Positions 1 to 9,405 of a stretch of 64,000 nt of DNA are shown here, piece by piece. The number at the start of each line of letters is the position of its first letter. Position 1 is the first letter of the stretch. A program made the position numbers and the translations under genes. The notes below the pieces were generated by a model. It was not told where the DNA came from and did not search any database. It saw only the letters and a program-made list of their open reading frames with translations. The DNA is from Bartonella elizabethae F9251 = ATCC 49927. GTDB lineage: Bacteria > Pseudomonadota > Alphaproteobacteria > Rhizobiales > Rhizobiaceae. Where the stretch lies: positions 81,002-145,001 of the forward strand of contig NZ_JADB01000004.1 in assembly GCF_000518165.1 (NCBI RefSeq), read 5' to 3'.

Positions 1-300
1 AGAAGTAAAAGGAATCACGAGTTTTTCGGTAATTTCTCTGAAAGAGAGGGTCACTTCGAAGGCTGTTTCTGAAACACTGAGATCTCTAAACTGATGTTGC
101 AAGACGATCGTCATTTGTTCAGGATAGCGATTTTTTAACCGAGGAGAAATTTTAACGCCTGGGGCATTTGTAAAAAAAGTTATAAAAAAATGATGATTTC
201 CCGGAAGTCCTGCTTTAGAAACTTCTGATAAAACTTTACGGATAACTCCACGAAGCGCATCCTGAACGAGAATATCGTAACGGATTTGATCTTTAACCAT
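1..300 (-). CDS. sspB: SspB-like ClpXP adaptor protein (5' part only; runs off the window)
   Basis: The first 100 codons are visible; the gene continues past base 1. The reading begins MVKDQIRYDILVQDALRGV and continues through a PGVKISPRLKNRYPEQMTIV block and a QHQF..L.V stretch. This is the pattern of the alphaproteobacterial SspB family, which delivers ssrA-tagged and other substrates to the ClpXP protease in the cytoplasm. An AAGGA ribosome site lies about 10 bases upstream of the ATG at 300. The tmRNA gene lies just upstream on the same strand, so the tag-making RNA and a tag-recognising adaptor are neighbours; whether they share a transcript cannot be told. The family call rests on recalled sequence similarity. 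Confidence 0.85.
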   Translation of the reverse strand, partial: MVKDQIRYDILVQDALRGVIRKVLSEVSKAGLPGNHHFFITFFTNAPGVKISPRLKNRYPEQMTIVLQHQFRDLSVSETAFEVTLSFREITEKLVIPFTS

Positions 301-469
301 CGAAGTTTATTCCTTTTATTTCACGTAGCAGAATGGGCCGTATTGATCTTGTGTAAGAGAATGTATTAAAAACCAGCAGTATTTTGTCTACGAGGTACCT
401 CATTGAATCAAAAAAACACAAAAAATAATGTCTGATAATGTCTGAAAGATCAATCAATAACATTTAAAA

Positions 470-795
470 GTGAAGGCTTCTGTTGCCAGGTGCCTTCCAA
501 CCCCGCTTAAACCTGCGACGGTTTAAGAGTCAGTTTGAAACATTCACACCACCTTAAGCGGCGAGACGTGCTTCCGCATAGTTGTCATTTGCAACTACTC
601 ATTTAGCCCGATAACGGTGGTACAATGCCGAGTAAAAGAGCGATCTTTACACCCTTGTCGATCCTATTTCGCCCCCACCAAAATATAATTTTGGTGGTTT
701 ATATTTTGGTGGAGGCGCCGGGTACCGCCCCCGGGTCCAATAGGTTTATTTCACCGTCCATTTATTACCATAGCTGGAAAGCCAGCTCTCTAAAT
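470..795 (-). ncRNA. ssrA: tmRNA, circularly permuted two-piece form
   Basis: Read on the minus strand, the acceptor piece comes first and ends in CGCCTCC-A-CCA (CCA at 709-707). A short AT-rich spacer (about 706-677) follows, then the coding piece starting GGGGGCG at 676. GGGGGCG pairs with CGCCTCC to rebuild the seven-pair tRNA-like acceptor stem. The tag frame at 592-554 encodes ANDNYAEARLAA followed by TAA, the classic alphaproteobacterial tag. The plus-strand sequences at 477-493 and 500-520 match the reverse primer and probe I recall from the Bartonella ssrA PCR assay. The outer ends (about 795 and 470) are estimates; a GAAGGC/GCCTTC stem near 470 may mark the 3' end. The RNA rescues stalled ribosomes. 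Confidence 0.95.
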
Positions 796-922
796 ATAGA
801 TGAAGAACAGTCTTAGGAAAAGGGGGGGTTGTTAATATTTTTAATCCTCTAATTATTTATGGAGCTATATGATGCGGCTATAAAAGTATAGTTGCTCATT
901 TTTGAAGAGGAGATGATGCAAA

Positions 923-1228
923 ATGACAAATAATCTAGCAGATATTAAAGTATATGATCCAAATCCCGATATAGCAGCAGTCGAACGACTTAGCCATCGT
1001 TTAGCTTTGGTGATGAAAAAGCAGGATGCTGCGCTTGTTGCAACATCCGATCCAAAAGAGTTAGAACGCGTTGAAAAATGGGTCCAAGATGTTTTAGAAG
1101 CTGATGAGAAGAATGCTAAAATGGCTGTTTCAAAAGTTGCTCAGATGATGGCTGGAGAGCGTAGAAAAAGTCGTATAACTTTTTATTATTTAGTCGCTAA
1201 GCAACTCAATGCACTTGATAAAATTTAA
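923..1228 (+). CDS. DUF2853 family protein
   Basis: A 101-residue cytoplasmic protein with no signal peptide or membrane segment. The features I recognise are the early DIKVYDPNPD stretch, the SDPKELERVEKWV block around residue 40 and the C-terminal RRKSRITFYYLVAK block. These match the DUF2853 family of small proteobacterial proteins, whose function is unknown. An AGAGGAG ribosome site at about 905-912 precedes the ATG at 923. The gene is monocistronic and ends at a bidirectional terminator (1255-1280) shared with the convergent permease gene. Confidence 0.8.
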   Translation: MTNNLADIKVYDPNPDIAAVERLSHRLALVMKKQDAALVATSDPKELERVEKWVQDVLEADEKNAKMAVSKVAQMMAGERRKSRITFYYLVAKQLNALDKI

Positions 1229-1254
1229 ACAATATTAAATTTGTGATAATGATA

Positions 1255-1280
1255 AAAAAGCCCAATTTCTTGGGCTTTTT
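1255..1280. terminator. bidirectional Rho-independent terminator
   Basis: An 11-bp perfect stem (AAAAAGCCCAA / TTGGGCTTTTT) with a TTTC loop and A/T tracts on both sides. It lies between the convergent DUF2853 and first kgtP-like genes and can serve both. Near-copies follow the other two kgtP-like genes (3086-3111 and 5266-5295). Confidence 0.9.
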
Positions 1281-1295
1281 CGTTTATAGAAGGCG

Positions 1296-2603
1296 TTAAC
1301 GTTTTTCATCCTCTTGGAGGTATCCTCCTTTACGCATACTCGGGACAAAAAGAAGCGCAATGAAAGCCATAATCATTACGATGGTTATGTAAAAATAAAA
1401 GAGTGATTCATATCCAACCTTTTTTAATCCAAACGCGACGTATTCAGCAGAACCACCAAATAAAGCATTGCCAATAGCATGAGAGATGCTAACGCCTAAT
1501 GCACGTATAGAAGAGGGAAACATGGCTGATTTTACGACACCAGAGATAGATGTATACATGCTCATAATGAAGAGCAAGCCAATAATAACAGATAATGCAA
1601 CCCCTATACTATGGGTGTTACCGATGATCCAGAGCCCAGGAAATGTAAAGAGCACAGAGAGTATACTCCAAATGATGAGTAAAGTTTTGGTTCCAATTTT
1701 ATCGGCGATGATTCCCGCTATGGGTTGGAACAGGATGAAAATAAATAGTACAGCTGTCATTATCGTTGTTGCGGTATGTTTATCAAAGCCGGTGGTGGTG
1801 ATCAGATATTTCTGCATATAAGTCGTAAAGGTATAAAATGTGAGTGATCCTCCTGATGCAAAGCAGGCAATTACGACAACGGCTTTTGTATGTTTGGTGA
1901 GAAGTTCCTTAAGACTCCCAGAGTGTTTTTGAGAGCGACTTTCTTTTGTGGTTGTTTCATGGAGTGAACGGCGCAGATAAATCACAACGATTGCTCCAAA
2001 TCCACCAATCACAAAAGGAATACGCCATCCCCATGCTTTTAACTGATCTTCAGTGAGATAAATTGCTAAAATAAATATAGTAAAACTAGCGAGAAGTTGA
2101 CCTGTAATAAGGGTGCCAGATTGGAAAGAAGCAAAAAGCCCACGATGTTTTTTGAGGGAAACTTCGCTTATATAAGTGGCAGCTGTACCATATTCGCCAC
2201 CTGCTGAAAGTCCTTGCATCATCCGAGCTAAAAGTAAAAGGATTGCTGATGTTATTCCCAAGGTTTTATAGGTGGGAAGGATGGCAATGAAAAAAGAACC
2301 TCCACACATCATAAAAATGGAGACAAGCATCGAGAATTTACGTCCATAACGATCAGCGATAAATCCCAAAAACCAAGCTCCAATAGGGCGCATAAGAAAG
2401 CCAATAAAAAAGACACCTGCAGTTTTCAACAGGGGCGTAATCGCATCACCATCTGAAGGAAAAAATTGTGAGGCAAAATAAATTGATGCAAATGAATAAA
2501 CGTAAAAATCATACCATTCTACGAGATTTCCCGATGCGCTTGCTATAATAGCAAAAATACGTTTTCTTGCATCCTGTGATGCTGAAGTTGTTCCATTTTT
2601 CAT
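1296..2603 (-). CDS. kgtP: MHS-family MFS permease, alpha-ketoglutarate permease type (copy 1)
   Basis: A 435-residue, twelve-helix major facilitator. It shows the metabolite:H+ symporter signatures of E. coli Kgt[21 protein letters not shown] near residue 25, [21 protein letters not shown] around 70-90, QGLSAGGEYGTAATY around 130, WGWRIPF around 190 and [12 protein letters not shown] around 265. KgtP imports 2-oxoglutarate with protons across the inner membrane; the exact substrate here is inferred from family resemblance. The ATG at 2603 has an AAAAGGGGA ribosome site. It is the most diverged member of a three-gene tandem array (next copies at 3127 and 5310), for example SAGGEYG where the others have SVGGEYG. 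Confidence 0.9.
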   Translation of the reverse strand: MKNGTTSASQDARKRIFAIIASASGNLVEWYDFYVYSFASIYFASQFFPSDGDAITPLLKTAGVFFIGFLMRPIGAWFLGFIADRYGRKFSMLVSIFMMCGGSFFIAILPTYKTLGITSAILLLLARMMQGLSAGGEYGTAATYISEVSLKKHRGLFASFQSGTLITGQLLASFTIFILAIYLTEDQLKAWGWRIPFVIGGFGAIVVIYLRRSLHETTTKESRSQKHSGSLKELLTKHTKAVVVIACFASGGSLTFYTFTTYMQKYLITTTGFDKHTATTIMTAVLFIFILFQPIAGIIADKIGTKTLLIIWSILSVLFTFPGLWIIGNTHSIGVALSVIIGLLFIMSMYTSISGVVKSAMFPSSIRALGVSISHAIGNALFGGSAEYVAFGLKKVGYESLFYFYITIVMIMAFIALLFVPSMRKGGYLQEDEKR

Positions 2604-2663
2604 GAAATGTTCCCCTTTTAGATTTATAATTTATCTTTTTATTATTAAGTTTGTTTTATAATT

Positions 2664-2707
2664 TGTATCACTAAAATTTAATTATATCATAGTAATTTCT
2701 TATGAAA
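2664..2707 (-). promoter_or_regulatory. conserved upstream element of kgtP copy 1
   Basis: A block starting TGTATCACTAAAATTTAATT and ending TAATTTCTTATGAAA on the plus strand recurs upstream of copy 2 (4491-4534) and, more loosely, copy 3 (6707-6750). The spacers between the genes are otherwise dissimilar. It is likely a promoter/operator region; no regulator can be named. Confidence 0.55.
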
Positions 2708-3085
2708 GCTATTTAAGAGAGTTTGTTTTTATATAGGCGTGAGCCTTTTGAGGGTGTTATTGCGTTGTAGGATAAAGTGCATCACAGCGTATGTAAGGGG
2801 AAGGGGGCACATTGAAAAGGAGATTTAAGCGGGGTGAAATGTTGGTAAAAAGAGTTCTTAAATAACTAGTTTAAGAATTTCCTATAGGATATTTAAACAG
2901 TGAAAAAAGTTGTGTAATTTTTTATGATTTTGTCGCTTCGTGATTAAAGATCTTTGAAAAATTTCAATAATATAGATTTATAGATCCTCAACTTGTGCAA
3001 GAAGCATAAGAGTTTTTCCTGTATGGTAAACGGTCGAAAATGAATTGTTTTATATCTGTTGTTTTTAAGACTTTATAACATTCAT

Positions 3086-3111
3086 AAAAAGCCCAAGTCC
3101 TTGGGCTTTTT
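3086..3111 (-). terminator. Rho-independent terminator of kgtP copy 2
   Basis: Stem AAAAAGCCCAA / TTGGGCTTTTT with loop GTCC, just past the stop of the 3127-4434 gene. The stem arms are identical to those of the terminator at 1255-1280. Confidence 0.9.
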
Positions 3112-3126
3112 AGTGTGTGTAAAAAT

Positions 3127-4434
3127 TTAATGGATCTCATCGTCTTTCAGATATCCCCCCTTGTCTATATCTGGCATTAAAAGAATTGAGATAAGTGCAA
3201 TAATCATCATACCAATTATGTAAAAAAAGAAAACAGATTCGTATCCCATATTTTTTAATCCAAGCGCTACATATTCCGCAGAGCCCCCAAACAGTGCATT
3301 CCCAATGGCAAAAGCAAGTCCAACACCGATTGCTCGGATTGAAGCAGGGAATAATTCTGCTTTTATGATACCAGCAATGGAGGTGTAGAGACTCATAATA
3401 CACAGCATTCCAATAATGATTAATAGCGCAGCCCATGCATTGTGAGCATTGCCAACCATTTTAAGGACAGGAATTGTGCAGATAATGGATAAGGCACTCC
3501 AGCTAATGAGCAAAATCCTTGTGCCAATTTTATCGGCTAGAGAACCAACGAGAGGTTGGAGTAACACAAAAATGAAGAGTGCGGCAGTCATTATTGTCGT
3601 CGCAGTGTGTTTATCAAATCCGGTGGTGGTGATCAGATATTTTTGCATGTAAGTGGTGTATGTATAAAATGTAAGCGATCCTCCTGCCGTAAAGCCAATA
3701 ACTAAAAAGAAAGCTTTTGTATGATTGCGTAAAAGTTCTCTAATACTTCCAGCATGTTGTTTAGAGCGACTTTCTTCTGTCGTTGTTTCATGGAGCGAAC
3801 TGCGCAGATACATTGCAACCATTGCTCCAAAGCCACCAATGACAAAAGGAATACGCCAGCCCCATGCTTTTAACTGATCTTCAGTGAAATAAAGTGCTAG
3901 AATAAAGATAATGAAACTCGCAAGAAGCTGTCCCGTAATGAGTGTGGCATATTGGAAAGATGCAAAGAATCCGCGATGCTTTTTAAGAGCAACCTCACTC
4001 ATATAAGTTGCTGTTGTACCATATTCACCACCGACGGAGAGCCCTTGAAACATGCGGATTAAAAGTAGCAGGAATGCTGCTGTTATTCCCAAGGTTTCGT
4101 AAGTGGGAAGTATAGCAATGAGAAGAGATCCCCCACACATCATAAAAACAGAAATCAGCATTGAACGTTTGCGTCCATAGCGGTCAGCAATGAAGCCAAA
4201 GAGCCATGCTCCAATAGGACGCATAAGAAAGCCAATAAAAAATATTCCTGCAGTTTTTAATAGTTGTGTAACGTTATCATTATCTTTAGGAAAAAATTGT
4301 GATGCAAAATAAACCGATGCAAAGGAGTAAGCATAAAAGTCGTACCATTCTACCAGATTTCCTGAGGCACTGGATATGATAGCAAAAATACGTTTTCTTG
4401 TATCATGTGGATCTAAAGTTATTTGGTGATTCAT
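3127..4434 (-). CDS. kgtP: MHS-family MFS permease, alpha-ketoglutarate permease type (copy 2)
   Basis: Another 435-residue KgtP-type proton symporter. The signatures are [54 protein letters not shown] and [19 protein letters not shown]. The frame is open to 4476, but I place the start at the ATG at 4434: an AAAAGGGGA ribosome site precedes it, the N-terminus then aligns with copies 1 and 3, and all three become exactly 435 aa. It has its own terminator (3086-3111) and upstream element (4491-4534), so it is probably transcribed alone. The substrate is inferred to be 2-oxoglutarate or a related dicarboxylate; divergence between copies may reflect different specificities. Confidence 0.9.
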   Translation of the reverse strand: MNHQITLDPHDTRKRIFAIISSASGNLVEWYDFYAYSFASVYFASQFFPKDNDNVTQLLKTAGIFFIGFLMRPIGAWLFGFIADRYGRKRSMLISVFMMCGGSLLIAILPTYETLGITAAFLLLLIRMFQGLSVGGEYGTTATYMSEVALKKHRGFFASFQYATLITGQLLASFIIFILALYFTEDQLKAWGWRIPFVIGGFGAMVAMYLRSSLHETTTEESRSKQHAGSIRELLRNHTKAFFLVIGFTAGGSLTFYTYTTYMQKYLITTTGFDKHTATTIMTAALFIFVLLQPLVGSLADKIGTRILLISWSALSIICTIPVLKMVGNAHNAWAALLIIIGMLCIMSLYTSIAGIIKAELFPASIRAIGVGLAFAIGNALFGGSAEYVALGLKNMGYESVFFFYIIGMMIIALISILLMPDIDKGGYLKDDEIH

Positions 4435-4490
4435 GATGTTTTCCCCTTTTACATTGATAATTTTTATACTCGTCAAAGTTATTGATGATC

Positions 4491-4534
4491 TGTATCATAA
4501 AAACTTAATTGTATCATGATAATTTCTTAGGAAA
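4491..4534 (-). promoter_or_regulatory. conserved upstream element of kgtP copy 2
   Basis: Begins TGTATCATAAAAACTTAATT, passes through the palindrome TATCATGATA (4513-4522) and ends in AATTTCTTAGGAAAA. It matches the block at 2664-2707 in most positions and keeps the same order of sub-motifs. It lies about 60-100 bases upstream of the chosen start. Confidence 0.55.
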
Positions 4535-5265
4535 ACACTTTAAGATCATTTGTTGTATTTTTATTTTTTTAAGAGTTTTTCTTTGCATATTAAAAATAAT
4601 AAACAATATTTATATTAATATAAATGTAAATAAAGCAAATAAAATTAAATTATATTATGACTTATAATTTAATTTATACTGTTTGTAATTATTACTTTTA
4701 TTTCATAATTATATTCTTTTATAGAGGCTAATGGAGAGGTTAAAAATTTACAATGGTAAAAGAATGATATTGCAACTTAAATTTTAGTAGTCTCACTGTA
4801 AGATTTTTTCTAGAGTGATGAATGCTGTTTTGGGCTTATAGGTTTGATATTGTGTCGTGAAATGGACTTGAGTATATTTGAGAAACGTGTCTTTAAAAAG
4901 TGCGAAGGTTCATAATATAATGGGTATTTTCTATTTTTCATGGGGGCTTTGTTTTGCTTGTAGGCGACCATAAAAGAATGTATTAAACAAAAGCATGAGA
5001 CAATGTGTCATTTATTATTGATAAAACCTCTTGGAGGGTAATTATTTAGCTTCGACTTTGATGAAGAATAGAAGTATTAAAATAAATTAAATGTTTTTTG
5101 TCTTCAGTAAACGAAATTCAGTCCCAAAAACATCTCTTCATAACAGTGTGGAGCTATTTATTTTTATAAGGGTCCCATGCGGGAGGAGAGAAAATTTTTT
5201 CTTTAGCGTGTTTAGAAGGATAAAAATAAAAAAGTGTAAGTTTTAAATTCCCGTAGAGCAGATAT

Positions 5266-5295
5266 AAAAAAAGCCCAGAATACTGGGCTTTTTTT
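5266..5295 (-). terminator. Rho-independent terminator of kgtP copy 3
   Basis: A 13-bp stem AAAAAAAGCCCAG / CTGGGCTTTTTTT with loop AATA, immediately past the stop of the 5310-6617 gene; same core as the other two terminators of the array. Confidence 0.9.
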
Positions 5296-5309
5296 GTTAG
5301 GATCAAAAG

Positions 5310-6617
5310 TTAATCAATATCATCTCCTTGTAAATACCCTTTCTTACGAGCATCTGGCATTAAGAGAATTGCGATGAAGGCAATGATCATCATGCCGGCT
5401 ATGTAAAAGTGGAATATAGATTCATAGCCGATTTTTTTAAATTCAAGCGCCACAGCTTCAGCAGAACCACCAAATAGCGCGTTAGCAATAGCATAAGAGA
5501 GACCAACCCCCATTGCTCGGATTGAAGCAGGAAACATTTCTGCTTTTACGATACCAGAGACGGACGTATAAAAGCTCATAATACAAAGCATGCCAATAAT
5601 AATAGAGAGAGCAACCCACATATCATTAGTGTTTCCAATAATTTTAAGTGCAGGAATTGTAAAGATGATAGATAAGGAACTCCAAATAAGCAGTGAAGCT
5701 TTTGTGCCAATTTTATCTGCGAGAGAACCAAAGAGCGGTTGGAGTAGCATAAAAACAAATAGTGCGGCAGTCATTATTGTTGTCGCAGTATGCTTATCAA
5801 ATCCGGTTGTTGTTATCAGATATTTTTGCATATAAGTCGTACAGGTATAAAATGTCAGCGATCCTCCTGCTGTAAAACCGATAACTAAAAGAAACGCTTT
5901 TGTGTGATTGCGTAGAAGTTCTTTAAGACTGCCAGCTTGTTTTTTAGAGCGACTTTCTTTAGTGGTTGTTTCGTGAAGTGAACGACGCAGATAAATCGCA
6001 ACAATTGCGCCACATCCACCAATCGCAAAAGGAATACGCCATCCCCATGCCTTTAACTGATCTTCTGTGAGATAGAGGGCGAGAATAAACATAACCAAAC
6101 TTGCAAGGAGTTGACCTCCAATGAGCGTGGCATATTGAAACGAGCTAAAGAAACCACGACGTTTTTTAAGAGCAACTTCACTCATATAAGTCGCTGTTGT
6201 TCCGTATTCACCGCCGACTGAGAGCCCTTGAAGCATGCGGAGTAAAATAAGAAGAATTGGTGCTACTGCTCCAATCGTTTCATATGTAGGAAGAAGAGCG
6301 ATGAGAAACGAACCACCACACATCATAAAAACAGAAATCAGCAAAGAGCGTTTACGTCCATAACGATCAGCAATAAATCCAAAGAGCCAACCGCCAATTG
6401 GACGCATGAGGAAGCCTATAAAAAAGACGAAGGAAGATTTTAAAAGTTCGGTAACAACATCTCCATTGGAGGGAAAAAACTGTGAGGCAAAATAAATAGA
6501 TGTAAAAGAATAAACATAAAAATCATACCATTCTACCAGATTCCCTGATGCACTCGATATGATCGAAAGAACACGTTTTCTTGTATCATGTGGTGCTAAA
6601 GATTCTTGTTTTTCCAT
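5310..6617 (-). CDS. kgtP: MHS-family MFS permease, alpha-ketoglutarate permease type (copy 3)
   Basis: The third 435-residue KgtP-type permease: [73 protein letters not shown]. It looks closest to E. coli KgtP (RPIGGWLFG and the late [18 protein letters not shown] are nearly identical). The frame runs back to 6647, but the ATG at 6617 has a GAAGGGATTG ribosome site and aligns with the other copies. Inner-membrane proton-coupled uptake of 2-oxoglutarate is the likely role. An upstream element at 6707-6750 resembles those of the sister genes. Confidence 0.9.
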   Translation of the reverse strand: MEKQESLAPHDTRKRVLSIISSASGNLVEWYDFYVYSFTSIYFASQFFPSNGDVVTELLKSSFVFFIGFLMRPIGGWLFGFIADRYGRKRSLLISVFMMCGGSFLIALLPTYETIGAVAPILLILLRMLQGLSVGGEYGTTATYMSEVALKKRRGFFSSFQYATLIGGQLLASLVMFILALYLTEDQLKAWGWRIPFAIGGCGAIVAIYLRRSLHETTTKESRSKKQAGSLKELLRNHTKAFLLVIGFTAGGSLTFYTCTTYMQKYLITTTGFDKHTATTIMTAALFVFMLLQPLFGSLADKIGTKASLLIWSSLSIIFTIPALKIIGNTNDMWVALSIIIGMLCIMSFYTSVSGIVKAEMFPASIRAMGVGLSYAIANALFGGSAEAVALEFKKIGYESIFHFYIAGMMIIAFIAILLMPDARKKGYLQGDDID

Positions 6618-6706
6618 AGTCAATCCCTTCATTTTACGTTCATCCATCTTTGTTCATTATCCCTCTATGTTATTTTCTTAGAAGCTGTCTATAGTATTTT
6701 ATCTTT

Positions 6707-6750
6707 TGCATCAAAATTTTAATCAGATCATGATAATTTCTTGTGTAAGA
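6707..6750 (-). promoter_or_regulatory. conserved upstream element of kgtP copy 3 (weaker match)
   Basis: TGCATCAAAATTTTAATCAG followed by ATCATGATAATTTCTTGTG, corresponding to the blocks at 2664 and 4491 with more substitutions. The ATCATGATAATTTCTT core is shared with copy 2. Confidence 0.45.
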
Positions 6751-6836
6751 TGTTTTTGGAAAAAGATTTGAATTATGTTTATTCGGATTTATAGTTTTTA
6801 TTTTCTATAATGAAAAGAATCGGACATAATAGCTCT

Positions 6837-7631
6837 ATGAAATCATATCTTGCTCTTTTATCGCATGTTTTAAATCAGGGTATTGATCGCACAGATCGGA
6901 CAGGAGTGGGGACGCGATCTATTTTTGGCTATCAGATGCGCTTTGATTTACAAGCAGGATTTCCATTGTTGACAACAAAGAAATTACACTTACGTTCAAT
7001 TATTTATGAGCTTTTATGGTTTCTTAAAGGCGATACAAATATTGCATGGTTAAAGGAGCATGGTGTATCTATTTGGGACGAATGGGCTGATAAACAAGGA
7101 AATCTTGGTCCTGTTTATGGGTATCAGTGGCGCTCTTGGCCTGCTCCTGATGGACGCCATATTGATCAAATCAGTGATCTGTTGACGATGATTAAGGAGA
7201 CGCCTCATTCTCGTCGCCTGATTGTATCAGCATGGAATCCCGCATTGATAGAAGAGATGGCTCTGCCACCTTGTCATTGTTTTTTTCAATTTTACATTGC
7301 TGAGGGTAAATTATCCTGTCAACTTTACCAGCGTTCGGCGGATATTTTCTTAGGGGTTCCATTTAATATTGCGTCCTATGCATTATTAACGATGATGATT
7401 GCACAAGTCAGTGGTCTTAAAGTTGGTGATTTTATTCATACGCTGGGCGACGCGCATCTTTATTCTAATCATTTTGAACAGGCAAAATATCAATTGTCTC
7501 GTATACCAAATGCTTTGCCCTGTATGCGTATAAATCCAACGGTAACAGATCTTTTTTCTTTTAAATTTGAGGATTTTGAATTGCTTAATTATGAAGCACA
7601 CCCCCATATTAAAGCGCCGGTAGCAATATGA
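6837..7631 (+). CDS. thyA: thymidylate synthase
   Basis: Converts dUMP to dTMP using methylene-tetrahydrofolate. The 264 residues are collinear with E. coli ThyA: the [18 protein letters not shown]-terminus, the [14 protein letters not shown] block, the active-site cysteine at about 146 in [11 protein letters not shown], the [20 protein letters not shown] dUMP-binding region and the C-terminal IKAPVAI. The frame opens at 6810, but the ATG at 6837 gives the standard MKSYLALL start and family length; neither start has a strong ribosome site. The stop overlaps the folA start by four bases (ATGA), so the dTMP cycle enzymes are translationally coupled. Confidence 0.97.
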   Translation: MKSYLALLSHVLNQGIDRTDRTGVGTRSIFGYQMRFDLQAGFPLLTTKKLHLRSIIYELLWFLKGDTNIAWLKEHGVSIWDEWADKQGNLGPVYGYQWRSWPAPDGRHIDQISDLLTMIKETPHSRRLIVSAWNPALIEEMALPPCHCFFQFYIAEGKLSCQLYQRSADIFLGVPFNIASYALLTMMIAQVSGLKVGDFIHTLGDAHLYSNHFEQAKYQLSRIPNALPCMRINPTVTDLFSFKFEDFELLNYEAHPHIKAPVAI

Positions 7632-8137
7632 AGATTTCCATTTGTTTGATTGCTGCTGTTGCAGAAAATGGTGTTATCGGTCGTGAAGGTGCAATGCCGT
7701 GGCATTTATCGACAGATTTGCAACGCTTTAAGGCGTTGACGTTGGCTAAGCCTATTATAATGGGGCGAAAAACTTGGGATTCTATCGGGAGACCTTTACC
7801 AGGGCGCACAAATATCGTCATTACACGCGATTGTACCTTTAGCGCTGAAGGGGCTGTTGTTGCGCATTCTTTATCACAGGCATGTTCTCTTGCAACAAAT
7901 GCTGCTTCTCAAAATAATGTAGAGGAAATTTTTATTATTGGTGGGGGTGAAATTTTTCAACAAGGATTTGGTCTTGCTGACAAAATATTCCTTACAGAAG
8001 TTTTAGCTTCTATAGAAGGTGATCGTTTTTTTCCTATTTTTGATAAAGAAAAGTGGACTATTGTGCAAACACAAGATATTCCAAAAGGAGATAAAGATAG
8101 CCATCCGACACGTTTTGTTGTTTATGAGCGGAAATAA
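7628..8137 (+). CDS. folA: dihydrofolate reductase
   Basis: A 169-residue cytoplasmic enzyme that reduces dihydrofolate, the by-product of ThyA, with NADPH; it is the trimethoprim target. Visible motifs are [20 protein letters not shown] (the substrate site, with the acidic residue in STDL), [20 protein letters not shown] (NADPH binding) and [11 protein letters not shown]. It starts inside the end of thyA (ATGA overlap). About 120 bases separate it from hflK. Confidence 0.97.
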   Translation: MKISICLIAAVAENGVIGREGAMPWHLSTDLQRFKALTLAKPIIMGRKTWDSIGRPLPGRTNIVITRDCTFSAEGAVVAHSLSQACSLATNAASQNNVEEIFIIGGGEIFQQGFGLADKIFLTEVLASIEGDRFFPIFDKEKWTIVQTQDIPKGDKDSHPTRFVVYERK

Positions 8138-8257
8138 TTTTTTGTCATATGAAGTGGAAAGGGTTTATCTATTGCGTAATTGAGATAAGAGGAACCCTAT
8201 AGGCTTTAAGTGAAGGGGTGGTATTTGAATGAATGGTAGTCAGTTAAAGAGGTGATA

Positions 8258-9403
8258 ATGCCCTGGACAAATCAAAATGGTGGTGGCCCGTGGAGTGGCG
8301 ATAAAAATAAAAACAGTGGTGATAAAAAAACATCGGCTAAGAATCTGTTTGGTTCTGGTGGCAATAATGGTGGCGGAAATGGCCCCAATCTTGATGATAT
8401 TTTGCGTAAAGGACAGGATCAGTTTAAACAATTTAGTCGAGGGGGCGTTTTTGTCGTGTTCCTGCTGCTTGCTGTGTGTATTTTTCTTTATCAGTCACTT
8501 TATATTGTTCAACAAAATGAGCAAGCCGTAGAATTACGTTTCGGTGTGCCTAAGGAAGAAATTATCGGTGATGGGTTGCATTTTCATTTTTGGCCTATTG
8601 AGACTTATATGAAAGTTCCTTTAACGGAAAAAACAATTGCAATTGGTGGGCAGCCTGGACAGAGACAACAAAGTGAAGGTTTGATGCTGTCGAGTGATCA
8701 AAATATTGTGAATGTCAATTTTTCTGTTTACTATCGCATTTCACACCCAGGGCAATTTTTATTTAATGTGAATGATCAAGAAGGAACTGTTCGTCAGGTC
8801 GCTGAAAGTGCAATGCGAGAGGTTATTGGCTCAAGACCTGTTGATGATGTTTTACGTGATAAAAAAGAAGAAGTTGCTAACGATGTGAGAAAGATTACCC
8901 AGTTGACTGTCGATAAATATCAACTCGGAGTCGAAATAAGCCGTGTATCGATTAGTGAAGCTGCTCCTCCTACCAAAGTTGCTGCGGCGTTTAATTCTGT
9001 GCAGCAGGCTGAGCAAGAACGTGGACGAATGATTGAAGAAGGAAATCGTGTGCGTTTTACAAAAATTGGTTTAGCAAATGGTGAAGCTTCACGGACACGG
9101 GAAATCGCAAAAGGTGAAAAAGCACAAATGGTTGAAGAGGCAACAGGGCGTGCTGAACGTTTCCAAGCCATAGCTCGTGAGGCTGCAATTTCACCAGAGG
9201 CTGCGCGTTATCGTCTTTATATGGAGACGATGGGGCGTATTTTTTCTTCCCCCAATAAATTGCTTCTCGATCAAATTAATTCTCCTGCGGTGCCTTATCT
9301 TCCTTTGAATGAATTGCTGCATAATAATTTATCAGAAAAAACAAAGATAAAATCAGCACGTTCTACATCGCTCTTGGATACTCAGATTTCTGGAGGACGT
9401 TAA
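8258..9403 (+). CDS. hflK: FtsH protease modulator HflK
   Basis: A 381-residue SPFH/band-7 inner-membrane protein. The N-terminus is a Gly/Asn/Lys-rich cytoplasmic tail (MPWTNQNGGGPWSG), then one membrane segment at about 68-90 and the band-7 domain beginning YIVQQNEQAVELRFG. A charged, coiled-coil-prone region (AEQERGRMIEEGNRV) follows. HflK assembles with HflC into a periplasm-facing cage around FtsH. The frame has a GTG at 8252, but the ATG at 8258 follows AAAGAGG and gives the usual MPW start. hflC follows after two bases. Confidence 0.93.
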   Translation: MPWTNQNGGGPWSGDKNKNSGDKKTSAKNLFGSGGNNGGGNGPNLDDILRKGQDQFKQFSRGGVFVVFLLLAVCIFLYQSLYIVQQNEQAVELRFGVPKEEIIGDGLHFHFWPIETYMKVPLTEKTIAIGGQPGQRQQSEGLMLSSDQNIVNVNFSVYYRISHPGQFLFNVNDQEGTVRQVAESAMREVIGSRPVDDVLRDKKEEVANDVRKITQLTVDKYQLGVEISRVSISEAAPPTKVAAAFNSVQQAEQERGRMIEEGNRVRFTKIGLANGEASRTREIAKGEKAQMVEEATGRAERFQAIAREAAISPEAARYRLYMETMGRIFSSPNKLLLDQINSPAVPYLPLNELLHNNLSEKTKIKSARSTSLLDTQISGGR

Positions 9404-9405
9404 TC

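Larger units (their letters stand above)
2604..3126. other. non-coding spacer between kgtP copies 1 and 2
   Basis: No supportable gene. It holds the leader of copy 1 with the conserved element at 2664-2707, then AT-rich sequence and the terminator of copy 2 (3086-3111). Confidence 0.7.
4435..5309. other. non-coding spacer between kgtP copies 2 and 3
   Basis: About 870 bases without a supportable gene; very AT-rich from about 4540 to 4720. It holds the leader of copy 2 and, at its far end, the terminator of copy 3. Confidence 0.7.

Noticed and set aside
625..816. A 63-codon plus-strand frame
   Set aside because: It is antisense to the tmRNA acceptor and coding pieces, which explain the conserved sequence.
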